From assembly GCA_963402885.1 (NCBI GenBank), contig OY727101.1, positions 13,402,917 to 13,466,916 on the forward strand: DNA of 64,000 bases, given 5' to 3'. The notes below the pieces were generated by a model, which saw only the letters and a list, made by a program, of their open reading frames with translations, did no database searches and was not told where the DNA came from. The stretch is from Antedon bifida. Lineage: Eukaryota > Echinodermata > Crinoidea > Comatulida > Antedonidae. The position numbers and the translations under genes are program-made. Of this stretch, positions 51,621 to 63,400 are shown one piece after another. The stretch's first letter is position 1, and each line of letters starts with the position of its first letter.

Positions 51621-52616
51621 TCTTTAGTATAGAAATATTAATTTATAGACTTTTAGTCCAGACGTGCGCGCACAGGCAAGATATTTTCTTTAATTTAAAA
51701 AAATATATTAATTATATTAAATTTATATAAAAATATTAATTTTAACAGTAAGTTAAACTATTGCTTTTATTGACTTTTGAGTAATAAAAAAGTTCAATAT
51801 GTTTTTAAACATATTTAAATATAAGAAAAAGAAAGAAAAATATAAGGAATAAATATGTAAAAATTAAAAAAAAACATATCAACCATCTTTCCCTAATCAA
51901 ACACATAAAAACTTGTATAAATCGGAGACAAAAATTCAATACAATGAAGCCTTGCATCTAGCAACAGTTGTACTTGCAAATAAGTCTCCAAAAACCGCAA
52001 ATTTAAAGCTCTATCTACACTATACATATTTGTTTACCTCCATGATATGTCATATCACTACCATATTTGTTTTGTCAAACTAGTTTGATAGTGTAGACAG
52101 AGCTTTAGCTAGTAGAGCCTTCCTACAGTAATGGTAAATTTGTCGTAAGTAGGATGATGAGAACCAAAAGAAACACTAACATCAATTGGAAGTTGCCATT
52201 ATTTATTAGTTCAATTAAAATAATCATTAACTTGTCAGCTTTCTTTACAATTTATAACTATTACTTTCACAAATATACTTTCACTATTTCGAACAATTAG
52301 CTTTTTTGAATGTGTGTAATTATCATGTACAATTGTTATGGTAGAATTTTACAAATTGAGAACAAAATACAAGAATGTCTTTTAATAATTATTTTAAGTT
52401 AAAAACTGTTAAATATGTAATAACACAATATTATTACAGAATATATGTTTTAAATCAAAGGTCTGACAACACTAAAAAGTTTGTTCCTATAAGAATGTGA
52501 TTTCTTTATAATTGAGGATAAATATATAATTACAACATACAATACTTTTAAAATAAAGCTTTTATGCACTGGAAGGCAAGATTTTGATTAAACAACAATA
52601 AAATAATACTTCCCAG
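51621..52616. other. intergenic between PPP2R5E promoter and TOMM20 3' end
   Basis: Mostly AT-rich with no coding exon. Includes the family A copy at 52005-52106 and a second possible TOMM20 polyadenylation signal (AATAAA in minus sense at 52202-52207). Confidence 0.55.
52005..52106. mobile_element. TA-MITE family A, copy 9 (short form)
   Basis: TA-aagctctatctacactata to tttgatagtgtagacagagc-tt-TA with most of the core deleted; both ends intact. Confidence 0.86.
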
Positions 52617-52622
52617 TTTATT
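52617..52622 (-). terminator. TOMM20: candidate TOMM20 polyadenylation signal
   Basis: AATAAA in minus sense about 100 nt after the TOMM20 stop codon. Position is plausible but the choice is not proven; another AATAAA lies at 52202-52207. Confidence 0.35.
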
Positions 52623-52718
52623 TAACCAATACAATTCTTTTTCTAGGAATATGTAAAAATGAATTCAATTCTTTTTTTTGTCAGTTACAAAACCAGTTGT
52701 TGATAAAACTGGATTTCA

Positions 52719-55606
52719 TTACTCCAGTTCATCATCTTCAGCCAATGGGGGTGCTGTTGTGGACGAACCTGAAGCTGATGCTGCCGCAGAAGCTGCTGCT
52801 AATCTCTGTAGAAAGAAATGAACAGAAATTAGTAACGTATAACTTTGTTTAGCTCTGTCTACACTATCAAACTCGTTTGACAAAAAAAGTGTGATGTGCC
52901 CAAATATGGTAGTGATATGCCCAAATATGGTAGCGATATGACATCATCATGTTCATATATGACATCATCATGTTCATATATGACATCATCATGTTCATAT
53001 ATAGGCACATCACATTTTTTTGTTGCATAAAGTTTGATAGTGTAGACAGAGCTTTAAAGATGTATTGTCCCCCAAAAACATGAAAAATGAAGATTAATTA
53101 AATCAGACTTTGAATAGGTTATTTTGTAGTTTTAATAAAGTGAATCACTTCCGTAGAAAAAAAACAGGAAAAAATAATGTTTTCACTTATAAAATAACAT
53201 GATAAATGGTTAAATTCAACCAAAAATCCATTGGCTGGCAGCCAATTTGACCATTTTTTGCTTTAAATTCCATTTTTTTCAGGTAAATAAATGTTTGTTC
53301 GATCCAATTTTTGGTCGAAGTCAATAACTATTATGTGACATTAAAATGGCATATTCAACAACAAAAATTTAAAAAAATTATTTTTCAGGGGGACAATACA
53401 TCTTTAAGACACTATAAGACAAATAGACTTGGTCCTTGTAAGATTCAAGATTCAAGAAATTTTATTTGTCCAATTAAGAAAATTGGTACCATGCCATTAA
53501 ACCAGTAAATTGAAATTTATAAAGGTTGACATACCTGACTAGTTCCTGGTAGTTTCTGTATCAGCATCTGGAATACTTGAGGTGGAAGTGTTTGTTGTAG
53601 AACTTGTAAAAGTTGCTGTGGCTGTCCACATACTGCAACAGCATTACTCAAATGGTCTACACCATTATCAAAATCGCCTGCAAAAAATTAAAAACAAGAT
53701 AAACTTTATTGTCATGCTTGCTTTCAGCTGAGTGTACATTAAGCTCTGTTTACACTATCTAACTAGTTTGAAAAAAAAATGTGATGTGCCCAAATATGGT
53801 AGTGATATGACATCATCATGTCCATCTATGGCCACATCACATTTTTTGTCACATAAAGTTTGACATTGCAAGTCTACAGAGCTTTACACAGGATTCTCTG
53901 TGCTGCATCTCCACACATGGCATTATTTGCACTGTATCACATGTAGCACCTTATGGCCTATGATGACAGGAGTAACATTTGATACATATGTGATACAGTA
54001 TTACAAAATTTGCCTATGATACTGGCAGTTACTCGCTGTTGGATGAGTATGAAATAAAAAATTTTAAAAAATCACACTTTTTTTGTCAAACTAGTTTGAT
54101 ATTGTAGACAGAGCTTTATGGATAAATATATTCATGTGCAGAAAGATAGATTGGTCTATTTTAACGAGGCAGAACCAAGTTTTGTAGTTTTAGATTGATG
54201 GTTTCAATGCTCGCCTACGGAGGTCCTGGGTTCAAACCATTTCAGATGTTACAATTCTTTTTCTCACGACATGTTTAACTTCATCCTGAAGGGATTGTTT
54301 CAAAACGTTGTGTAGAGCATCTTGTGTTTGTTTGCCTCTCTTGTGGTGACTTTCACTCCTGCCAATCCTTGACTGTGCGTCTGTGAGAAAAATAATAATA
54401 CAGTAGACCGGTAATTCTATATTACCTTGTGCAAGTAGTTCTTCTCCTAACTGTACCTCATCAAGGAAAAACTTCTGGACTGCCTCAGGATTTTGCAAGT
54501 CTGGTAACTAGAAATAAATAAGAAAATGCATTGAATAAAATGTTCAAACTGAAGCGAATATTTGTAGGGAATCATTTGAGATGCCAACTAATTTAGATTG
54601 ATGAAATGTTTTATTATATAGGAATAATGTTGTAATAATAATGTAATGAATTTGTTTTTTCTGTCATGCCGTTGAAACTATCTAAAAGCTTTTTTCCGCA
54701 ATTAAGTATTTTAACTCCAAGAAAATTTAGTTTTGACTTTTTTTTTTTAATGGAATATAAAGATAACTTTGACTTAGCATCAACTACAACTAGTTCACTC
54801 ACTGTATAAAATAATTTTTAATTTATGTATTCACTGTTGTGAATCATCATCCTATTGAATGCTTTTTTAAAACAAAAGCAAACTTGTTGTGCCTTTTCTT
54901 TACCAATGATACAAAGTTTGATTTAACTTTAACTTCCAATAAACTTACTTCACTCTGCTGGCTGGCCTTTGAAGTGGGCTTGGTTTTTGCTTTCTGAGCT
55001 CTTTCTATGTAAGAGAAAATTATTAAACTTTTTTTTTTTAAATAACAAAGCTAGCATACAATTAATTGAGAAACTACTAGCCTACCTTGGCCACTGCAAC
55101 TTACTAGGCCTAGTATTACTTTCCTAACTAGCTAGCTAGAGGGTAGGCAAGGCTTAGGCCTAGGCTAGGCTAATTTACAAATCTAATTAACTAACTAATA
55201 AAACCTTTCTTCTTTCTTTTTTCTCCTCCTTTTTGATTTGTAAATTTTACAAATATAAAATTTCATAAGAAAATCGTTGTGTAATTGGAATTTTTAAATT
55301 GGATCTTTTTGAGAATAAAACATAACTAGTCTAGCCTAGGCCTACTTATACTATATCCTAGCGGAAAGAGGCCTAGGCTAGCCCTAACTCAATGAATGTC
55401 TTCAAGCCGACACCACCATCACCACCTGCACTGCATCATCATCAGCAGGCAGCATCCACAATCTTCCGTTCGGCTCACTTACTTTCTTTCAACTTTTGGC
55501 GAAAATCTGGGGCATTTCGTCTTTTCCTATCGAAATAAACACAGTATCCCAGAAATATAGAACCTGCAATTCCAGCTATAAGGCCTACAGCAGCTTTAGA
55601 ATTCAT
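52719..55606 (-). CDS. TOMM20: mitochondrial import receptor TOM20 (complete, 5 exons)
   Basis: Outer-membrane receptor that binds amphipathic presequences and passes precursors to the TOM channel. Exons in minus order: 55483-55606, 54949-55004, 54426-54507, 53535-53677, 52719-52805. The sum is 492 nt, giving 163 residues plus TAA, with GT/AG borders and matching phases throughout. The N-terminal signal anchor (about residues 6-24) is followed by YFDRKRRNAPDFRQKL, the TOM20 signature. A Lys/Ser linker precedes LPDLQNPEAVQKFFLDEVQL and GEELLAQG. Then come DNGVDHLSNAVAVCGQPQQL and LQQTLPPQVFQMLIQKLP, the presequence-binding TPR region. The C-terminus is longer than the 145-residue human protein because of an Ala/Ser-rich insert before the acidic AEDDELE end. 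Introns carry family A and C MITEs. It lies head-to-head with the SPRY-TIR gene. Confidence 0.97.
52850..53055. mobile_element. TA-MITE family A, copy 10, with internal 21-bp amplification
   Basis: Left tagctctgtctacactatca, right tttgatagtgtagacagagc-ttt. The core block gacatcatcatgttcatat is tandemly repeated three to four times (52938-53000). Its right TA is the left TA of the next element. Confidence 0.88.
53057..53404. mobile_element. TA-MITE family C, copy 4, opposite orientation
   Basis: Starts AAGATGTATTGTCCCCC and ends GGGGGACAATACATCTT with TA on both sides. The interior is the reverse complement of copies 2 and 3, with more divergence. Directly abuts copy 10 of family A. Confidence 0.87.
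53741..53885. mobile_element. TA-MITE family A, copy 11
   Basis: Left aagctctgtttacactatct, right TIR slightly altered (gtttgacattgcaagtctac, then agagctt). In TOMM20 intron 3. Confidence 0.84.
54071..54117. mobile_element. TA-MITE family A, solo right end
   Basis: Only tttttgtcaaactagtttga followed by tattgtagacagagctt-TA remains, 190 bp from copy 11. Could be a fragment or the far end of an interrupted element. Confidence 0.72.
55080..55400. repeat. AGGCCTAG-type motif cluster in TOMM20 intron 1
   Basis: Several taggcctaggctaggct-like words (55108, 55150, 55333, 55369) close to the first coding exon. Confidence 0.6.
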
Positions 55607-56469
55607 TATTAACATTATTGTTTTTCTTAGGCCCAACACATGGGCAGTCTTCCGAAAAGTTCTACCGGTACGTCCGTAGTAACTAAATTTCGCCTAAAAC
55701 ATTTTTGAATAAGAGAAACAATACTACGTAACCGCGGCGGACCGCGAAATACACGTGTTTTAGTTGGTGCGTTGTTTAATAAGCACATGCTTTATTATGC
55801 TAATTTAAAGGTCAAAGTTGGTTATACTTAGCAACATCCCAAACTCATTATAAACAGGCAATGGATAGCTCAGATTCAGGTGTTGTTTTTGCCTAAAATA
55901 AAATCAAAATTCCTGTGATACGTATGTAAATATATTCCACTTGTCGAAAATACAAAATGTAATAATTTATAGTCGAATTCGAATATCAAGTGATGAGCTA
56001 GTAGGCTAGGTAGCTAGGCCTAGGCCAGCTAGTTTTTAGTTAGAAGGGCACCAGTTCTTATACTACTAGTAATAGATAGTACTGTGAATAGATATATAGT
56101 CTGTAGGCCAGGCTAGGCATACATTTTTTTAAACACAGAGCTTTGTCTTTTAGTGGCCTACTGGATGAGGTTAATGTAATTTATAGTTTTTAAACTGCTT
56201 ATAAACTAAATCTTGACTACCGCAATAATAATGACATATCAATCAAAATTCAACTGCTGTGCGTCTAAAATGCCTCCTCCCTGTTTGTTTTCACGAATGA
56301 CTATGATATGCCGATATAAATCTTCCTTTACACTAGACGTACGACATCCACCATGCTGATAGAAAAATAATAAAATGCATGTTCAACCAAGAAATTAGGT
56401 TTAAAAATACTCAAATGAATAAATGTGACAATTTATTGATTTTTTTCAGTAAATTATTAATGCGCATCA
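55607..56469. promoter_or_regulatory. 863-bp head-to-head intergenic region of TOMM20 and the SPRY-TIR gene
   Basis: Separates the start codon of TOMM20 (minus) from the start codon of the SPRY-TIR gene (plus). It has a CpG-rich core near 55725-55760 (aaccgcggcggaccgcg) and another AGGCCTAG cluster (56000-56120). A tttttttcag acceptor at 56441-56449 indicates that the SPRY-TIR gene has a 5' non-coding exon, whose donor I could not place. An out-of-frame ATG at 56460 opens a 20-codon uORF ending at 56522. Bidirectional promoter activity is inferred from geometry. Confidence 0.55.
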
Positions 56470-57419
56470 ATGGACGGTTTTCACTACTCGGAGGATATCC
56501 AACAAGGAGAGGGAGATGGTGATGTTGTCATCGTTCCTGATCTTTCAGACAAATCCCAGCATTGGGTTTATGCCCAGTCTACCACAGAATGCCTGTCAGA
56601 AGAAAAGCCATATTTTATGGTGACAATTGTTGAATTAGGTATCAGTATTATTATCATAGTAGTGGTACTGTGTTAGTGGTTGAAATGCTTCCTTACATTC
56701 CAATGTCATAGGTTCAAATTCAGCCCCAGTACCAGGATTTTTCTTATGATCAAAACAACACCACTGCCTACTGTAAAACCTTGCACATGATATTTTAGCT
56801 TTAAAAAATGATTGATGGATAATGTGCTGGTCGTAGTGGTTAAATAGAATGCATGATTTTTTTATATAATTTAAAAAATTGTATTCATTATTTTCAGCAA
56901 AAGATGCCACTGTTGCTCTTGGAATCGGCAGCGAGACGTACCTAGATACAGACGATAAAGATGACGAAGAAACACCTCAAACGATAAAGAAGAAGTTTTC
57001 CATGGCATATTTTAGCGATGATGGCAGTATAGCAAATCCAGCGAGATCTAGTGTATCAGAAATGGCTCCCACTTACAAAAAAGGTGAAAAAGACAGAACC
57101 CATATCAACAGTGTCCAGTTAATACGACATAGGCCTACAGTTTATATAAGATGACATCAATTTTAACATGGTATCATTATTATTTCATTCATATCATTAT
57201 ATTCATCTTTGCTTTATTTTAGGGGACAATGTGGCTTTGTTGTTGGACTATCTTGACAACAAGCGAGCATTAGTTTCGTTTTTGAAAAATGAAGAAGTTG
57301 TTTTTCGACAGTGGATGAAAAAGGAGATTTTACTACCAACGATCAACGTCTGGTGGGGGTCGGCAGAACTCGGTGTCACATGGTCTTCTGATTTAGCAGC
57401 CATACCTCAGTTTGATTGT
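56470..57419 (+). other. SPRY1 (three exons)
   Basis: Exons 56470-56638, 56898-57083 and 57223-57419, with intron phases 1, 1, 0. Signature pieces: YFMVTIVELAKDATVALGIG, KKGDNVALLLDYLDNKRALV and the end IPQFDC. Corresponds exon for exon to SPRY3. Confidence 0.8.
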
Positions 57420-60400
57420 GTAAGCAATGTCCACATATAAAAATGAAATATTGAATCATGATATTGTTCAATTATGCAATAGTTATTATATATCTACCAC
57501 ACACCCTTATCACTAATAATAGGTTGTTTCATTAGGAGTATTCGATTGATCTGTTTTGAGGTGACTTTCAGTAGCACTTTGGACTCTTAACGACCAGTCA
57601 AATACACCTATTGACTCAAAGCAAATTTTATTTTAGGCCATTATCAATCAAATTGTGTTACAAATTTGTATATATACATTACAAAATATAATGCTTTTTT
57701 TCTCAATTTTTTCAGGAAAATCTTTCCCAGTGGTCAATGCCTGATTTTGTGAGTGTAGATGATGATACATTCCACATGAAGTCTGCCTCTGGACCTGCTG
57801 CTCTCCAGTCCCCATGCCCATTTGTAGAAGGTAACATTGCATTTTACGTTTGGTTACCACAAAATTCAAACCTTTGCTTTCACGATGTGCTGATATAACT
57901 TCCTCTATACTCAACAGTGCCAATCAAAACACAACTTTGCGCTGATTACTAGCTGCATTATGGGAGTATGTTTCCATATGTGTTTGATCCAAAAAAATGA
58001 CTGGGCTTAGAGGTTTCACAACATTAGGCGCTATTATAAATAAATTCACCAAATGCACATTTCATTCCAATGACGTCAAGAATCGAAAATTCTTCTACAG
58101 GAATAGGTGTCGCCTAAATAGAGGTTTGCCATAGTGAAATAGATATTGACTTTTCATTGCACAAGAAAATGTCCCAAAGAGGGGATCTAATATATATGTA
58201 TATTGCTTAACTCGTTTTCCCTCATTTTGGTATTTTATCAAATACTAATTCTACTTTTTTTTTACTACAGATACCTACTATGAGATTACACTATGTAACA
58301 TGGGAGAAGGTGTTAAGCTTGGACCTGTGATAGGCCTAACATCTGCTTACATTGAAGAGGACGAGTTGCCAGGAACTACAACTGGTGCTATCGGATATAG
58401 CGCCGTAGATGGTGCAATTATGTGTGAAACAATGTTTAAAGGTAAGCACAAAAGAAACGGGAATCGTCAAAAAGGTTGACCCATGGTTAGAGGCGCCATT
58501 AAACAGGTTATATTTTTTTATTTCATACGCATCCAACAGCGAATAAGGCTCGGATGGATAAACTATTTGGACATGATGATGTCATATCACTACCATTTTT
58601 GGGAACATCAAACTTTTTTTGTCAAACTAATTTGATCATTACAGTCAACTCTCCCAATCTCTGAAAACTGGAAACTCTCCCAAAACCAGACTTTCAATTT
58701 TACCATTAAAAGCACATTCCGAATACCAGACTTTCTGGAAAACCAGACATATTCAGCGTATCATTCTCACTGGAGACCAGGATAACAACCAACAATATTA
58801 TGTAATAAAAAATATTTTCTCCTTGTAGTTCAAACACTTGGGAATGAAGCGAAATGTAAACAAGGTGATGTCATCGGATTAGGCTTGCTATTTGCCGACA
58901 AGAACATCACTGGAAGACGTTTAGAGCAGCCAGTGGTTGTGTACTTTACTCGCAATGGGGAGGTACTATTTCATCAATGCATTGATCAGCCTTCTGGTGG
59001 ATTCTATCCAACTATTGGATTAGCTGCTCCAGGTATTTAAAACATTTATATCATGTTTATCTATATTGTGATGTCATCATTGCTGTTTACTATAATTATT
59101 TTATTCAGGTACTTTTGTCATTGGATCAATAAAAGCCATTCTGAGTCTTGCAGTGGAGTAAGAGCCACTTTGAATCTTGCAATGGAGTAAGAGCCACTCC
59201 GGGTCTTGCAATGGAGTAAGAGCCACTCTGAGTCTTGCAATGGAGTAAGAGCAATTCCGAGTCTTGCAATGGAGTAAGAGCAATTCCGAGTTTTGCAATG
59301 GAGTAAGAGCAACTCTGAGTCTTGCAATGGAGTAAGAGCCACTTTGAGTCTTGCAATGGAGTAAGGCTAATGAACTATTCTATGGTCACCTTTTGGTGAA
59401 AAATTAAGTATAACACCTCATTGTTATCTAAAAGTGTTAATATTTTCCAGATATTGAAGTTTCTCATACCATACATCTTTGTTTTATGCTTTTACAGAGT
59501 CTGTGGTGCGAGTAAATATGAAGGCAACATCACCAGATATACCAGAAGAGGAGGCATGGATAAAAGAGGCAATGAAACCAAAACCATTAACATTTATGGG
59601 TAGGTCATTGGTCAGGCATGTACAGCAAGTAAAATAGCATGTTGGTGGTGATATAGCGTGATGGTAGTACTGTGGCATGAGGTAGTGCTATCACATAATG
59701 GTAGTGCTTATAGTGTGGTGGCAGCCATGTGGCATGAGGGTAATGCTACAGCATGATGGTGGTGCTATCACATTATGGTAGTGCTTATAGCATGATGGCA
59801 GCCATGTGGCATGAGGGTAATGCTACAGCATGATGGTACTGTAGCACTGTAGCATGATGTAGTGCTATTGCATGATGGTGGTGCTATCACATTATGGTAG
59901 CACTGTGGCATAATGGATTGTTGCATGATGGAAGTGCTATAGCATGATAGTAGCACTGTGGTACAAGGGTAGCACTGTAGCATGCTATAACATGAAGTAT
60001 TTTTATTTTTGTGTATTATTGAGGGTTTATTTTCCATTCACAGTTCTCGAAATGCCTAGACCTCACGATGTGACTCATGAAGAAGGTGAAACGACAGGCC
60101 TGTTCCGCTATCATGAACAAATTGGACCACCAACTGGTCAAGATTCAAGTACAATTAGACCCGTGGCTAATGTTGTAAGCGGGAAATTAATTCAGTTACA
60201 AAGGACGTTGACCCCAGAGGAACCTAGTTTTACAATTGAAATTACTGATGCAGGTGGGTTTGTGTGAAACAATGTTTAAACATTGCTTGCCTACCCAAAG
60301 TTCTGGGTTCGATTCCTACATAACAATGTAACTAAACACTTTTTGAATTTAGAGGTTTCTTCTCAAATTTAAAGGGGTTTCTTGTATAATTATTTCAAAA

Positions 60401-63400
60401 GTATTAACTTATTCCCAATCTTCTAGTAAATGTATCAAATACAATGTTATTTCTTTTTAGGGGAAAAAAGTATCATCAGTATGGGTGTTAGCAGAAGCAG
60501 GCAATCAGTTGGTTCAATGCCGGGCAAATTGACAGGAACTGCTGGCTACTATTCTGAAGGACAAATTGTACAAAATGGAGTAGGAAGCTCTAAAGCTATG
60601 AAATATTCTACAGGTAAAATTCATTTAAAACAAAGGATCTGACTCCTTTTTTCTGGAGTGCTGTATTCAGTATTTAACTAGAGACTAGCAGTGGAAGTGA
60701 TGGTAAATAGGCCTAACTTATGTGGCCTAGCTAATAACAATAGCCCCCAAGAGGATTGGAAAAATTAAATATAATATCTTAAATTGGAATAACTGAGAAA
60801 AGAGTACAAGAAAAATTGTCCATACCGTATATGCTGAATAGGGGCCATACAGTGGGAAATGTATTGAAGTCTGGAGTGCAAAACATTTCTTGCAAGCTCA
60901 GTAGTAGTTGTATTCCATAACTAAAACTTTGTTTAAAGCTCTGTCTACACTACTGTAGTTGTAGTAGTACTGTAGTTTGACAACAAATTTGTGGTGTAAC
61001 GTCATCATGTCCATATATGGGAACGTCACAGTTTGTTGATTGTGTAGACAGAGTTTAACATTCATGAAATTACTATTACTCATTACAGGTGACATAATTG
61101 GATGTTGCGTTGAATACTTCAGTAGTAAACAAGTTCTACGATTTACTAACAATGGTCAGCTTGTTGGAAAAGCAATCATAAGTGGCACAGAAACTGACCT
61201 TTATCCATGTCTTGGATTCCGTGGTGAACAAAGTACGGTTAAAGTGGTATGGCCGGAAAATAAACCAAATATCCCTTCTTTTGATCAGGTAAGCATTGGT
61301 CAGATGTTTGCTCTACTCAGTACATTGAGAACAATTTGCAAGTAAAAGTCCTGAGTGGGATTCGAACCCACAACCTCCAGATCACATAGCCTGGTATCTA
61401 TTTTAAATTTACATAAAGAAGTTAGATATCAAAGGTTAACATTATAGATTAGACAAATAGATTGTAATTTTAAATCTAAAAATGTTCTTTTTTTTTTTCT
61501 TTGTACATATTTAAAGTATGACAATCCTTATCCTGCATATTTCTAGATGACGAGGGAGGGAATAATTTTATTGACTGTGTTCACAAATCATACTTTGGCT
61601 AAGGGTAACATTTCACTGAAAATTCTCCTATCTAATACAGTACCACCAAGGCAATCTAACAACAGGACACTGAGCTCACCTTGCCAAGATAGGAACTCGT
61701 CCTTTAATCTTATGTCTGGCTGCGACAAATACCATCAGTACTGTACTATGTACATATTCTCCACTACGCGCGGTGTCTGTCAAAGGACGTGGAACTGTGA
61801 CCATGTTGCAACCACAAATAAACTCTTTGATCTCCAAAGCTCAGCATCCTGTTGTTAGATTTCCTTGATACCACTAGACGGAAATTCTTAAATATTTGTT
61901 GACAATACCTTGAAGTAATATCTCACATACTGTAAGTATGATTGGTGGATACGGACACAGATGTCATTTATAATTTACCCTCTTCTTTTGTAGGCAAGCC
62001 TTTCAAACTGGGTGATGTCACCAAAGTTGTCTATCAATGGTTCTTCAATATTTGTTGAGAATAAAACAAGAAAGTTAAAACCTTTGGTTTTAAGATCTCC
62101 TATACCACTATCAAAAGGTAAAGTATTCATATTGTACATAGCCTTGCATCCATATACATGTATGTTTCACAATCCATATGTCCTATGTAATTGCATATTG
62201 TCATTCTGAACACTAAGGAACTCAACAATACAATACATTGAACAGTTGACAATTAATAAAAATAACATTAATAAAAAAATAAAAATGGGAAATGTAAAGC
62301 TAGATTGTATAACCTACAGAAGGCCAAAGTGAAGTAATGAGGGCAATGACAATAGAAAATTTCAGACGAGGCGAGGGCCTCATGCTGACTGCAGCCCTGA
62401 CAGAATCTAGAGTATGGTGAATATTTCAGATACGCTACTATTTTTAAATATAACAGTAGATATTAATTTTAGAACATTTTCTTTATTAAATCTAGATTGG
62501 AAATATTTTGAGGTCAAAGTTGACAGTGGTGCTCTTCCATCGTTTGATCAAGAGCTAAGCAAAGCTCCAGCTGTAGCTCTGACTAACGACATGTCCAATC
62601 GCATTCACAAACACCTCGCACACGACAAAGAATCGCGATACGTACGTTTAGGCTTCCGAAAGAAATCCTTCTACTGGCGAAATGATGTAGAACTGCTTAC
62701 AAAAGAATCAAACAAAGATATGATGACCGAGTTGCAGTCGTATGTTAAGGTCGGGGACACGATAGGGTTTGGGGTGTTGTATTCAGGTGCAATAAAAGCA
62801 GCAGACGATCGGGCTGAACAGGCTGTGATGGTTTATTGTTGTATCAATGGCCGTGTTGTGTTTCATAAACCAGTAATTCAGCCTGCAGGAGGGTTCTATC
62901 CTTCTGTTACGCTATATAAAAAAGGTGAATATAAAATATTAAATAAGATTCAGAATATCATTATTTATGCATTCATGAATATGCATGAGCATCATCACTA
63001 TTTATACCATCATGGATATACATGAACATCATCATTATTTATGCATCATGAATATGCATGAACATCATTATTTATGCATTCATGAATATGCATGAACATC
63101 ATCATCAATTTCTTAAGGCACCTCAATCTTGTTCAACATCTAAAAAACCTCAGTTTAATTTAATCAACCTACCTTTAGGATGATAATCATAACTTTACAT
63201 AAATTTACAGGTGACAAAGTGACAATAAATCACATGAGTGAACCACCTGTAGACCAGCTTTCATCTGATTGGTCAACTGAATTAATATCGTGGACTGAGC
63301 AACTTATGGCTATTAAGAAATCACAAGGTAGGGACTACTTTTTTCTTGCGCATTTTACAAATTCCTCCGCCTCCATGATCCTACTGTCCTAAAGCTCTGT

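Noticed and set aside
54196..54240. tRNA-like box B (cctgggttcaaacc)
   Set aside because: Isolated half-tRNA sequence without box A at the right distance.
59101..59356. Three overlapping minus-strand frames (LLLHCKTQS repeats)
   Set aside because: Periodic translation of the 29-bp array in an intron.
59118..59367. Possible CRISPR-like array
   Set aside because: Units are contiguous 29-bp repeats without spacers, in an animal intron.
61345..61392. tRNA-like T-arm on the minus strand (GTGGGTTCGAATCCCAC)
   Set aside because: No matching acceptor and D arms nearby; fits a SINE remnant.
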